Source: Zonotrichia leucophrys gambelii (lineage: Eukaryota > Chordata > Aves > Passeriformes > Passerellidae). Taken from it: 64,000 nt of DNA. Positions within the stretch are counted from its first letter, which is position 1; every line of letters begins with the position of its first letter. The DNA lies in contig NC_088169.1 in assembly GCF_028769735.1 (NCBI RefSeq), positions 42,012,729 to 42,076,728 on the forward strand, given 5' to 3'. Below the pieces are notes generated by a model. That model was not told where the DNA came from and did not search any database. It saw nothing but the letters and a program-made list of their open reading frames with translations. Both the position numbers and the translations under genes were made by a program. Below, piece by piece: positions 37,012 to 49,882 of this stretch.

Positions 37012-38090
37012 AATCTTCTGGGCTTGATTCTATTCTCTTCTATTCTTCCCACAATAGCTCTAGGCAGACACTTCCAGAGAACTGAAGCCCCACTCCTCTG
37101 TTTGGTTTAGAAAATTCAACAGTATTGCAGTGGGCACTAGGGCGGCCTCTGCTCCACCGTTATTCCCATCTGCAACTGAGTTTATCCAGCAGAAAATATC
37201 CATTTACTCCCTGCTGGAATAAATAGTGTGAATGTGCAGCCCTTATTGGCTCCTTGGAGCCTGGCAGTGGAGGTCAGTGAGCTGAGCTGATTTGCAGCTC
37301 TGATGACAGGATCTGCCCTGCACACTGCAGTGCCATCCCTGCACGGTCCCCTCGGAGGGCAGGCCACCAAGAGCTCCAAAACTGGCAGCCACACATCTCT
37401 CCTGTAATAAATCCTTTAAGCTATTAATTGTTTGAAGTCCTAAAAAATGCAAACCCAAGGATTACTCTATTGTCTCTTGTTCTTTAGCAAGTGGAAAAAG
37501 AAAATCTGCAGAGCTGTGATCCAATTGCATTCATTACTGCTACCTGTTAAATAGTACTTTAGGGATATTAGTGGCAATAATTTACATAAAGGTTATGAAT
37601 CTTATTTCACAGTATATTAATAAAAAGCATCTCATCTGGGTAAAAAATATGATCACAAATTGAGATTTTAATCCAGTTTGGAAATTTACACGATTATGTC
37701 TCTGTAAAATAGAAATAAATATGAATAGAAATATGTCTTAGCTAGTTACAACTAATACCTTTCTATCAGGAAATGGCATTTAGTTTTAGGTTTGAGTTGT
37801 ACAGAAGCTTCATAACTGCAGCTGTCAGGCTACTTGCATATCACTCATCCTATTAGAAGTACTGAGAATGATCACCTCATCACCTCTCATCAAGGTGTAT
37901 TACATACCTTTGCTGCTACGATATTGTACTTCCCAGCAGAGGTGTCTTTTTATATCAACATTCCTCTGAATATTACTTGTGTTGACAAGTTACTAGGTTG
38001 AAACCTGGGTGGGAGGATCTGGAGGTATCACAAATGGCTAAGATATTTGTGGCTTTTAATCATTGCAATTATCTGTGCATTTCCAAACAA

Positions 38091-38101
38091 TTTTTTTTTT
38101 T
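38091..38101 (+). repeat. Homopolymer T run (11 T)
   Basis: Eleven consecutive T bases in otherwise ordinary AT-rich sequence. Confidence 0.75.
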
Positions 38102-38453
38102 AAAGATGCTAGGGGTCTTATCTTCCTCCCTTCTCCTTAAACTCACTAAATACATCACAACAGCAGTATGCTGCTTGTTGACCACCATAGACTCGCATGA
38201 TCAGCTTTTCTGGGAAACAGCACCACCAACAATCCTGGCTCAACTACAGCATGGGGAGGCTGCAGCCCTGCTTATCAGCCTGTTTGGGATATGTGTGAGC
38301 TATCATGACAAGTGCTGTTCATTATGGTAGGTCTTCAGTCCATAATTAAAATATATGAGGCTTACAGTTGTTATGTCTCTACTTCCCGGCATGGGGACAT
38401 GAAAACAGATTGTCCTCCTTGAATCTTAGCAAGTTACACTCTGATCCAGCATT

Positions 38454-38496
38454 AAAAAAAAAAAAAAAAAAGAAAAAAAGAAAGAAAAAAGGAAGG
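38454..38496 (+). repeat. A-rich tract with GAAA units
   Basis: About eighteen A bases followed by several (G)AAA units, the usual pattern of a decayed poly-A stretch. No retroposed gene is recognisable upstream. Confidence 0.85.
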
Positions 38497-41400
38497 CATT
38501 TCTTCATATTCTCAGTTAATTCAGTCTAAAAGTGTCACACTTATTCAGCAGCAGTTAAAATAGTCTGTGATGAGAGCATGACAATTTCCAGCTAAACTAG
38601 AGGATAATTAGAAATGCCCCGTAGCAGGCAAGTCAGTGCTTCAATTTATTTGCTGTTTATTACCAAGTCCCTGCCCCTTGGGTGTAATGACTGTAAAGCA
38701 GCACCTGCAGCTTCCCAGTGTTTGATTTAGTGCTGTAAATGGTGCTCAGAGAGTAGATTAAGCTGGAATGTGATCAAACCTTATTTGCAATCCGATTATA
38801 CAAACTGCTCCTTGCACTGACCAGATTGAAGTAATTTCCCTATAGAAACGTTACACTCACTTTGGTGTAAAAATGATTAACATGTGCTGACTGTAGGTCA
38901 GCCTTTCACTTTCAGTGTAATTCTTTATCAGGCAGGATGCCCATCTTTTTCTTGTGTTTGCCACATTTGTGTACCATGCGGTATTTAACCAATGGATATA
39001 ATCAACCTCCTTTTTTTCAGGTCTTCTTGATGAATGATTGTAATAAATAAGCACTCCAGCATAAGCAGATTAAACCATTTTCCCCCTGTTTGATTGTTCA
39101 GCAGTATTGACATGCTTAATGATCTAACAGAGAACAGCTACAGAACGAAGGAATTTCCATATTTTACTGAAAACAGCTATTGAGGTATTTATAAACAGCC
39201 AGTACACACGTGGTGCTTTAACTTCAGTGATGGGCAGGATCGCTGGGCACCCACATCAATCCAAGAACTAACCTACATTTCTTTCAAAAAGTGCCTAAAT
39301 ACTCACTGCCACTACTAATCCTTTCACTCTTAAATAATCAGCAACATAAGGCTTCTTGGTTCTCAGTAGCCTTTCTCTGGTTTGTTTTTTTTTTACCGTA
39401 TCAGGAATGCTGGATGTGAAAACTGTTTCTCAGACAATTAGCCTCTGGTAATGAAATGCAACCAAATATATTCTGCACATTGAAAGCAAACACTTGGCTC
39501 TCCGTATATTTCTGTGACAATCAAAGAAATATTTTAGCCTGAAATGCATTATCAAGCCTGACTCAAATACCAGCAATAACATGTTTTGTTGTATAACATT
39601 TTAAAGCTGATTTTCTACAGACATTTTTGTTGTAACCCTTTAGAGACCACCATCCTGAAGGTTTCACTGAACACTGTGTTCACACCCAGCCTCCTGAGCT
39701 GGGAAAATATGGCTCTTGTCCCGGTCAACCACCTTCAGAAGGGGATTCCTGAAAGTGGTTTGCAATATGTATTGGGTGCAGCCATGCAAGCACCATCCAG
39801 AAATCCCCAAATACGTCATGCAATCTTTTGCTGTCAAATAGATATCCTTGCGTAGCGACAGCCAGCAATGTGCTCCCACTGGGCTCCCGTGCTGGGGCTG
39901 CACTGAGGCAGCACCGCATTTGTCCCAGCACAGCTCAGAAGGGCTGCACACATGCTTGTCTGACATAAATGTCTTCTGGCTCCTTTTTATGATACCTGAA
40001 AGGTTAGAATTAAGTCATGCCAAAAATACCCATTTAAGTTCAGTGTTTTTAAGCTTCCTGTACAACAAGTGTTGAGGAAATTAACATCTGCAAGACAGCG
40101 GGCTGAATTATGAATTTATTTATATGCCTTTAATTTTACTACCTGATTTGAAATAGAGAAAATTTGGTCTTGATGGATGCCATTTTCAAAGTCAATTTTA
40201 CACCAATTCCCTCTGGAAAAAAATAGTCAGGTCCTTCCCGTCACAAAGGGAATAGATCAGCCCATTACCTTACAAAAGGAGGTTTGTTCTTGCCTTCTTT
40301 TCTGAAGATCACCTAGAGCAGAATACAAGATCTGAGTGTCATGAGAACAACTGGCCACAACACAGCAATTTGTAACACAAGTTTGCTTTGATTTTACAGC
40401 AGTAATGCACTTTTGGACAGTGCCACAGACATAAAATGATGGGAGTGAGGTGTGGGTGTTTTGGGTACGCTGTGCCAACAGCTTGATTCATAAAAATAGC
40501 TTCTCATGGTAAAGCAGAGAATTCCTTATGGTAGAGCTGAGGAGAAGAATTTTGTTGGCTCCATCACAAAATTACACTGCTTAGTGTTTCACAAATCAAT
40601 CTCCTTTCCTCCTGGCTCTGTGCAACATAAGAAAGAAATAAGGACTCGTTTCTCTTGCAGTCTTAGAGGGACAAAACCAGAGACCCAATGACATCCTGAT
40701 TCCTTGAGTCTTACTCAATGAATGGGCAGGGAATGAAAAGCTTATCCATATGGAAAGCAGGGCTGAGGTGACAGGGCTCTTGTGTGGAGCAGCACAATAG
40801 GTCCAGTATCAGAGGAAGCAGAGGATGGCTTGGCGTGTAAGTGACTGTAGCAACAATGTAGAGCTGTGTAACATAACACGTTCTTGTAGCTCATACACAT
40901 TCAAAACATGTACTTCAAGGGACTTCTGCAGAAGTCATTCATAGGTTGAATGACTTCCTAAGCATGGGAGATATATTTTCTGCTTTTGCTCTTTATCATA
41001 ATTTTTTCTCTGAACTTTTCTTTCGGTCAATAAAACAATATCACTCTTTTCTTTTTCTTGCTGTGATGCACACACTGTTTTGAGTCAATGTCAATGGGAA
41101 GTTTGGACTGGATTCAAAAAGGATCATGCTAGAAGCTGTTTGATGTCAATAAGTATTTGTGTGTCTGGATGGGGATGGGAGGCAAGAGCACAAGCACCTG
41201 GACCTGGCAGCCTTCGTTCATGGAAAATGGGACTTCTGTTTTGGTGAGAATAGGTCTGAAAAAAATTTCAGAAATTGTCCCTGATTCTGGCAAAATAATT
41301 TCTTTAAGTGAGAAAAGGGAAAGGCAGGCTAACTTTGGAAATGCTAATTTTCCTTAAATTTGATATGGAAAAGGTCTTGTCCTCAAGTAGCATGGCAATC

Positions 41401-43869
41401 CAGAGTGCCATGTTACATTTTCTCATTGTATTTTTTTCCATGTTGTACCAACTGTCTTCCAACATCCCACTCTTGCACTCTGCATTTTCTGCGTGTTTTG
41501 TCTTTATTTATTTGGGCCTGCAAGAGACTTTGCAATACTAAAAACAATCCCCAGGGCCTGGTTACTGCTGAGGAAAGGTTTCTCTGTAATTTGTGCCTAC
41601 ACTTCTGAGAGGGCTCAGGAAAGGCTCTGGAGGTAATGTCAGGGGAGGGAACTGCTTTCCCAGGGAACTGCCTCTTCCAGTACCCTCTTGCTTACTCCAG
41701 CAGCCAGCAAGGGTGGAAAGATGGAAGAGTGCAACAGCCCCTGCCATGATTTCACATACAACCACAATCTGTTTTTTCTTCAGGAGCAAGTGGAATACAG
41801 CAAGCTGTATGTTTAAAAGGATGGTTATTTGTATACCAGCTATTGTTAATGAGTGTGGTGGTTATCTCTTCATTGCCTCTGTTTTTTCCAAGCTAATAGG
41901 AGGTTTTCCTGTGTTTACAGAGGAACATACTGTGAACAATGAGATATTTAAATACTTCAGATAAATGAAGACAAATGTCCAGGTGAGGGGGCTTGTGTGT
42001 GGCTGGAAGCTGAAGAGATCTAGCTTTGCCCTGGTGATATGCTAGCCTATCTTCCAAAAATTAGTCCTTTGTGGAGCTATTCACATCAGGCACCTTGAAA
42101 TTAGTTTTGGCAGATCAAATCAAATTTGACTTTCAGAAATTAATAGTTTGTATTTGTTAGGTTACCATGAGCACCACTAAGCTTTACTGGCCCTGATGGG
42201 ACCCCCAAGCCCCCATCCTCTGGGGTGGCATGGGGTCCCTGCAGCACCCCTGCACCTGGTCCCCACTTTGTGGGGCAGTTCTGCTCCTCCTGTGCCCTGG
42301 CAGTGTGTTCAGGCACCCGTGGGTAAATGAGTGGGTGACTCAGGGGACCTCCACACCGTGGGCACTCTCAGACACCCAATAACACCAGCACCTCACACAG
42401 CACTTTTCCTCCACCATAGGAGGATTCCACATCTTCTGTTAGATTTTGGTGTCTCTACCTTCTGCTTGTGGATGGTTAGGAAGTCCAGGTAAGGACAAAA
42501 TAGTATTGGCTCACATGTGCAGGCTTGCCTACAAAAACTGCTTTTCCAAACTGGCTGTGCTTTCCCAAGGTAGTCCTCATTCATTCCCAAACTTTCTATA
42601 CACTTTGGCATGTACAACATACAGAGCAGTTCTCGTGACGTGAAAGCAGGAGATGGGCACTGCCAATTTAATTTTTGATTCTTGTTTAAGCCAAGATTTG
42701 AACACGATGGCCAGAGATTTCAAACTATTATTAAATTTAACATCGCTTCTAGTGGAAATATGCTCTGTGTCTTACATGCATTAAGGTCAATGTTATTTGA
42801 CTGAGAGGGTCACTGGCTATTTTAATTCTTGTACTTCCCTCTCACAGCCAACATTTTGGATAATAATGGCTACAAATGGCCATGGGTGATGAGTAGTCAC
42901 CTAATCCCATGACAAAAATTAAAGCCCTTTATTCCAGCATGATGGCAATGTCACAGCTGCTGAGAACTCGGATGCTGCAATCCCTCCCTGTCACTCCACT
43001 CATATAGACAAGCAGTTTTGTATCAGCCCACTTCATTACTGCAGGCCAGCTTGAGTCCAAGGGCTGGCTAAGAGATGGTTATCAGTCGCTAATAAAATAC
43101 TTGGAGTTGCAGCCTGCTTTAAATTACTTGCTGGGGATCTGCAGAGGTTATGTCACCCTGCAAAATCCAACAGGAGCATCGAGAGAATGAAAAGCTGCCT
43201 TATACTTCACTGCTAACACAGAGAACCTGGCCCTCTGCATCTGATCATATCTTTATGTGCTAAAACCTCTCCCACCCTCCTTTGGAAGAGGAGGGAATGC
43301 AGCAGTGGTTCTGGCAAGTTGCTTGGTTTTGCTTTCCTTTAAATCCAGGACTGAGCTTTCCAGCTCTGTGAACCCTGGGACCTAGGGGAAGAGGAAACAC
43401 GTGCCCTGGGGAGCAGCTAGACCTTCAAGGAAGGCTGACATTCTTCTTCCTCACCTTTCTCCCTTCTTCCTAGGGCAGATCCAGACTGCTACATGTAGCC
43501 AGCAATGCAAAATGCAGAAAATATTAATCTTGAAGGAAATAAATTATTGAAGAGATGACATCAGGTCAACACCATCAGAAGCTAATTGTTGGCCTCATTA
43601 GACAACATCATTAATACTCAGAGATGAATGGGATATCCTGCAAAACAAAATGGGCATCCTGGCTCAGAATTCTGATGAAGAATGTAATTCATAATGCAAT
43701 GGAGGGAGCTGGAGGGATTGCTCACAGGATTTTCTGCTGACAGCTTGGAGATTCACACTTGGAAGAAAATGCAGAGTAGAAGGACTTGGGTATGTCTGTT
43801 GGTCAGAGTTTCTGTCTTAGTTGCCAGTTGTGAAGCAGCCAAGAAATACACATGGTATTTTTAAAATCA

Positions 43870-43920
43870 CCAACAAACAAACAAAACAAAAAAAAAAACC
43901 CCAAACATCAAGAAAAAAAG
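43870..43920 (+). repeat. A-rich tract (CAAA units and A run)
   Basis: Begins with three CAAA units, continues into an A run of about eleven, then AACCCC and a further A run. Confidence 0.8.
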
Positions 43921-44042
43921 CTCAAAATCAGTCAAGGTATTGCAAATAAATGCAGGGAAATACTATTGCCAGGACAGTTAAAGAGTAAGGAAAGAAGTGC
44001 CAAGTTGGCACAAGCAAGCCTATGAGGCTGCAGCTGCTGCCA

Positions 44043-44597
44043 TCATTGCCATGCAATGGGGACTGTTGTCACCTGGACAGAGGTCAGAGGGTCTAGGGGG
44101 AAGGGGACACCACAATCTGTAATGGGTATAGAGGAGGACTCCTCAGATGGCTGGGATAATGTAGATGCTCTTTGAAAAGAAGATATTATAAGTGCTTTTG
44201 ATGCTTGTCTCAGCAAACAAAGCTGAGGTGGCATGCAGAAGGGCATGAGAATGTGCAGGGCAGGAGAAGAGCAACCTGAACGACAATAATTAATATTGGT
44301 AAGCTTATCCTTGATATCTTTCAGCTGAAAGTCAAAGTATTTTGAGTTATGAAGTTTTGTAATAGCAATCAGATATGGGGGAAATGAGTCCCTTCTTAAG
44401 AAGGAGCAGAATAGTTTTGTGATATGTGAAGCGATGTTTATGGAAGAGGAAATTCCTGTGCCCCTCATTTCCAAGGTATCCCCATACTGTGTATCCTTTA
44501 CACTCAGAGCTGGGAGTTTGGCAGCCCCTTTCTTTCCCTCCTTGCCCTGTGTGAGCCCAAAGACCCTGCCCTGAGGAGCCTTGCCCAAGCAGGCCAA
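44043..44597 (-). other. Longest open frame of the window, not accepted as a gene
   Basis: A 184-codon ATG-to-stop frame on the minus strand with mixed composition and no domain I recognise. At the local base composition a frame of this length has an appreciable chance of arising somewhere in 64 kb. There is no flanking repeat, poly-A tail or splice pattern that would argue for a retrogene or exon. Confidence 0.15.
44391..44404. repeat. 14-bp perfect palindrome
   Basis: CCTTCTTAAGAAGG reads the same on both strands. It lies inside the open minus-strand frame and is much smaller than the palindromes near 61.6 kb. Confidence 0.8.
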
Positions 44598-46787
44598 CAG
44601 TGGGTGCCTGGCAGGAGACAGATGAGGCTCAGTGTCCTCCAGCTAGAGGCAGTGTCTGGAAAAGAGAATGAGGCTTCTTAGCCTGGCTGGCTTTCTTCAT
44701 GTGTTGTTCAGCAAGGTGGTTTCTTGGCAGTGACTGCCATGTGGAGGCTTAGGTGTGCAATAATGTGGATTTCCTTGCTGTAAGCTCAAGAGGAGCAACT
44801 AACCTGCTTCAGAGTGCTGGAAAGCCCTAGTGTCTGAGGCAGACACAAACTGCAGTCTTATGGATGCTTCCGCTACCTCACTCTTCTCCTGCACAGCCAA
44901 AGTCCTGTCCCAGCATGTATGGCACATAACTGGGGAAGCATGGACTGGGAACTACCTGTTCTCCTAATGTTTCCCAGTGGTAGTCACCAATCTGGAGGCA
45001 TTTCCCTGGATGACACAGTGTTAACGAGCACAGAGTGAAAGGTTGCACTGTCATAAATAATAAAAATGAGAAAAGGTGAAGCAGGAGATTCATTTGTAGT
45101 AGCTACAATGCTAAATTATTACTTGCCCAGCCCATTTGAGGTTTTAAGTGCTAGATAAATCATTTTACTCTGACACTTAAAAAAAATATACATCTTCTAG
45201 CCTCATCCAGGCAAGTTTATAGAGATTAAAACAATCCCAGTTTGGGTGAGGTTACAGTTTAAGAAACTGCTGTTAAAACCAGCTAATTATTATGAATGTA
45301 ACCAGCAAATTTCTCAGTAGCATTCATGCATGTTGTTTGATCTCTAACCTACTGCCCTCAGAGACTGTTGTCACTGCAAATCCATAGACTCCATCCCAAA
45401 TCCAGTTTTAAATGGCTCTTAATGTGCTCTCAATATGGTTTCAATAACCATCATCATATCTTTTCCCCATCAGAACACTGAAATGGCTTCAAGATGGAAA
45501 AGACATGGAGTGTCATGCCCACTCCAAAAAAGGGATGACCTCTGAGAGCCAAGGTGGCTTTCAACAAGTGCCAGTAAAAGACTCCCATAAGATTTCAGAA
45601 GGTGATCCCTTCACCAAAATTCATTAGAGTTGTCCACGCTATTACTCTACTTTCTCAAATTAAGCCTGCCTCCTATCAGAGCTCTCATTCCTAATGGCCA
45701 CCTCAGTCTTGTGCATGGCAAGTAGCTCATCTTGTCCATCAACATCCAGGATGCAGCACAAGGACAGTTAACATTTCCAGTATGGCACAATGCTTGTGGG
45801 TGTTTCATAAGGATGGGCTTTCAGGACACACTTGACAGAGGAGAGGGATAGAGAGGCACTACAAACTCTAGCTGAAAGGAGAGACACTGATGTGTGTGGA
45901 AGAAAACAATAAAGGGACTAGCAAGACTGGTACTGCTGGGGTGAAGGGCATGAAGGGGAACATGGTAGGGGATAAAATGCCTAAGATTCAGTAAGGCCAG
46001 CATGAAAATTTTCCACTCGGTTTTGTTAGAAGCTGGGGTCAAACAAAAAGATTTGGTGAAAGGCATGAAATTATCTGTCCAAGGAAAGGAACCTCTTTTT
46101 AATGGCAGCAGAGCTCAGATAGAACTGATATAATGTAGGTGTCACAGAACAATGCAGACATTATGGGGGATTTAAAAACTGTCTGTATACCTTGGCTGCT
46201 GCAAACAATCCTAAGTGCATTATTGAAATGAAAAACAATCAAACAAGGAGACAGTGCAGGTATAGCAGGAGGCAGAGAGGGAAAATTAAGGACATCTCCA
46301 TGGCTCTGTGAGTGAATAAAGAAACAGAAGGGGGCATTTTCAATAAAAATGGAGCAAGTGGTGTAGTAGGGAAAAGATTATAAGTGGGGACTGGTCATGT
46401 TAGCTGTGAACTGCTGTGCAATGCAGGGTTAGTGTTTCAGTGTGGTGGGGAAGCACAATGGATTGAAAAGAGGCAAATTTCTTGCCTGCTCAGTGGTGTC
46501 TGAATCCATGGAAGAGGAAGGCATTGCTCAGCATGACGTCTCAGATATGCAACAAGGAATCCTGCAGATACCATTGACCCTATACCATTGACTGTACTGA
46601 GTAGTGGTGGATGCAGCTGCATAAAATTAGGTAACCAGAGCGGCCTCCATCCAGCTCCTCTTCCAGTACCCATCAATTCTCATCAGATCTGCCAGCACCA
46701 TGAAGGTATCTTGGACACCTTAGGACAGGTTCAAAGGACAGTAAACATTTATGCATCGGCAGCAACATCTCAGTCATTGTCTCCTTA

Positions 46788-46821
46788 ACCTGAAACACTC
46801 AACTGAGACCTGAAACACTCA
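46788..46821 (+). repeat. Short tandem duplication (14 bp, 20-bp period)
   Basis: ACCTGAAACACTCA occurs at 46,788-46,801 and 46,808-46,821, separated by six bases. Confidence 0.85.
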
Positions 46822-47519
46822 CATTAGGCATCTACACTGTAGACTTTTAAATTTGAATGCCCAGGAAACGGGAGTTGATTTTCACTTTACAGAGTTGTAA
46901 TTAATTGACATGAAGGATTTGAGCAGAGCTACCTTCCACATGTAGAATCGTAAAGATGATTGCTTTCAAATCTTCTTTAAAAATGTGAAATTGGATGAAA
47001 AAGGATAAGTGTGTTCAATTTTTTTATTTATTTTTTTAGAAAAACAGAGACCAGTTTGGAATTGGATTGATGTTTGGCCAACCTGTTTCCTTTCATCTCT
47101 AACTCATAATATTATTATCTGAAACCAGCTATAATGTATGCCTTTTCAAATCCTGATTTATGAATTTCATGGTTTGAAGCAAGTATGACAACTCTGGCAT
47201 GTACACATAAATAAGACACTGTAGGATTTGCAGTTTGTGGGGCTATTTGAGGATTGTTGATATCAATGCAATTCCTATTAGATAGGTGTCTAGAGCATAA
47301 ATGCTAAGTGGTAACTTGATTGTTTTATCTCTCCTGGTGAACTGGTTCGGGTGAGCCTTCACTGCCTATAATGAATACAGCTGACTAAATCTAGATAGGA
47401 ACATGTCTTCCACACTCTGTGGCCTTACAAGTGACAGAAAAAGGGGGCACCTAAAGTACCTTCCACTGATGAAATGCAGTGTCTAACTATTTGCAATGCC
47501 ATGGCTTCCTGCAGAACAT

Positions 47520-47547
47520 TGCTTAGTCAGAAGTCTGCTTAGTCAGA
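47520..47547 (+). repeat. Short tandem duplication (12 bp, 16-bp period)
   Basis: TGCTTAGTCAGA occurs at 47,520-47,531 and 47,536-47,547. Confidence 0.85.
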
Positions 47548-49805
47548 TCCCTGGGCGCTGACAAACCATATATCATTTCTGAGCATTGCTTTGTTTCTCC
47601 TCTAAAGTCCTTATCTTCTTATAAGAAAGAGTGAAAAAAAGGCAAGATGGAAATAAATCAAGGAAACCAGGAACAAGGAAGATGACAGAAAAACTCCAGG
47701 AATACAGGACCAGCAGGGACCTTTCATTCAGTTCAGTCATCTGTTAATGCAAGCACACTGGCCACGTGATGATTTAGAAAGCACAGAGAACTGTGTCTCT
47801 CTAGTGCTACAAGCATTTTCTTCTTTCTTTTCCAAATAAAAGGTTGATCCAAACCTTCTGCCTTCTGACAGCAGAGAACCTCCTTTCTGAGGCGAAGTTT
47901 ACCCGTGGCCAGTTCACATCTATTGGTTCTTTTGCCAATATACTCCTTAGATGCAGAACTCCAGTCTGCAAATATGTCAGGGTAGTAAACATCAGTAGTG
48001 ATCAGATATGATTACATCTGATTTTAAGCAGGTAATGAAGCCAGTATCTTCTAGAATTTTATGTGAGAACAGACTCACTTTTCCTGCTAATGATTCTCTC
48101 AATGTATGGGATTAAATTTTCATGGCTGCTACGCCTAAAACTGTACATTCAAAACAAGGTGTTACTAGAGTCCAGTACAATGGTACAGACACATTTTTTC
48201 CCTCACTTCTAGAAATACCTTGGCTTATTCCACACTGCTAACAGGGAAGTTGGTTTCAGAGTCAGGACCTAAAGATCTAGAAAACCTGAAGCTAAAATCA
48301 TCTGCAAGTTTGCACAGGGTTCTCCAACAAAATGCGTCCTGTACAATCTCTCTTTTTTTGCCTTGTTTTGACTGTCTTCCTCCAGGGTGTGCCTCCATTA
48401 TCAGGTCCCATGAAGCATCCCTATTTTAGCTGAAGGGAGTTTTCATTCAGTACAATGAGGAGCCAACATGTGAAGGCGAGGGAGACATGTTATGGAACAT
48501 ATCACACTTGCTGTATCATCAGCAAATGTTTCTGAAACTAAAGAGTCATCTGCTTTACACCATGCATAAGTCAGGATACTTTACAAGCTGGCGTCTTATT
48601 AAAGACCCATATATGTTTTAGACAAATATTCTGGCCTGCCTTGCTCCACACTTGACTCCTCTTATTCATTAGTTTAAAAATGGAGGCAGGGCTTCATTTA
48701 AGTAGAAATTAGAATAGTGGCTTTTTTCTTAAGTGCAGTCCTGTCATTTCACACCTCCTCAGTGAGTGACCCTTAGAACTCTAATGAAAATCCTGAGTAT
48801 ATATAGAGAGACACAGGCCATTAATTTGAAGAACATTCAAAGCAAAGTTATAAAAATTCATTATACAAAGAGACAAGTCATGTCTTTTCCTTTCTCAGTA
48901 GCAATCTCATGAACTAAAAGGGAAAGATAGGCCATCTAAAAATACAGATAACTGACAAAAACAGAGGGTACTGCAACTACCTTTTCTAATAAAACACATC
49001 TTACAGACATTGATATTTCAAGATTAAAGATCAGCTAAAATATGCTAGGTTGGGGTTTTTTTCCCTTTATCAAGAGACACACATTTCTTCACTTACAAAT
49101 ATATGAATTGGCAATACAACGAACCAAAAAAAGTTGTCAGTCATAGACCAAAAGGAGAGAGTAACTTTTATAATCTGTTGTTCACAGAAGGAGAATGCTT
49201 CCTGGGACATGTACATTAGTCAGCCTTTATAAATGTTCACCACTCTTCCCAGATGGGGAGTTGTTAATTTTCATGGGTTAAGACAAGTTTCACCTCCCTA
49301 GATTTGGCTATATGCTATGATGACAAGTGCTGGGCTTCTCAGTGTATATTTTTGTTAAGGCTTACTGTGCATATTCCTCTGGTAAATTTGCACAAGAGAG
49401 TACAAAAAACAGATTCTACATGACAGAAATTGTCAAACTGCAATACATGAACATAAAGATCCATTCTTCCAAGAGTATGCATTTAATGTTCCTAATTGTC
49501 AAAATGTTTGCCCTGTGAGACTTTGCTAGTAAATATCTCAGCCTGTCCATACACTGTATGAGATTCCAGCTCCTTTGTTGTTTGCCTCCATAGTTCACTT
49601 CTTGAAAAGTAGAAGAGGTTATGCTTCCTTTAGGTTTAATTTATAATAATGGTTTAAGATAGAGGAAAGTAAAAAAGGGATAGAGGAATTTAGCTAGATG
49701 ATGGATGAATATGGAGCAATTTGACTTCCATGAAATGAATAGCCACCATTCAGGGACAGATTTCATAGTACAATTAACTACATTAAGGTTAGATGACATC
49801 TCGCC

Positions 49806-49817
49806 TTTTTTTTTTTT
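49806..49817 (+). repeat. Homopolymer T run (12 T)
   Basis: Twelve consecutive T bases, about 40 bases before the CCTATT tract. Confidence 0.8.
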
Positions 49818-49855
49818 GTCAGTTTTACGAACCCTTGACTGTGACATCCTAAAGT

Positions 49856-49882
49856 ATTCCTTTTCCTATTCCTATTCCTATT
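49856..49882 (+). repeat. CCTATT hexanucleotide tract
   Basis: About four units of TTCCTA with slight variation. It is too short to be an obvious polymorphic locus. Confidence 0.75.

Larger units (their letters stand above)
33699..44042. other. Non-coding stretch without a supported gene
   Basis: No exon, RNA gene or transposon is recognised. Homopolymer runs lie at 36,996-37,011 (T), 38,091-38,101 (T) and 38,454-38,496 (A-rich), and a G-rich cluster at 36,833-36,850. A GC-rich patch at 42,190-42,390 has no clear feature. The segment 38,520-38,860 looks like typical conserved non-coding sequence, with many AT-core motifs embedded in complex sequence, but this is only an impression. Confidence 0.45.

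Noticed and set aside
44043..44597. 184-codon minus-strand open frame as a gene
   Set aside because: It is the longest frame, but a run of this size has roughly a one-in-three chance of occurring somewhere in 64 kb at this composition; no domain or context supports it.
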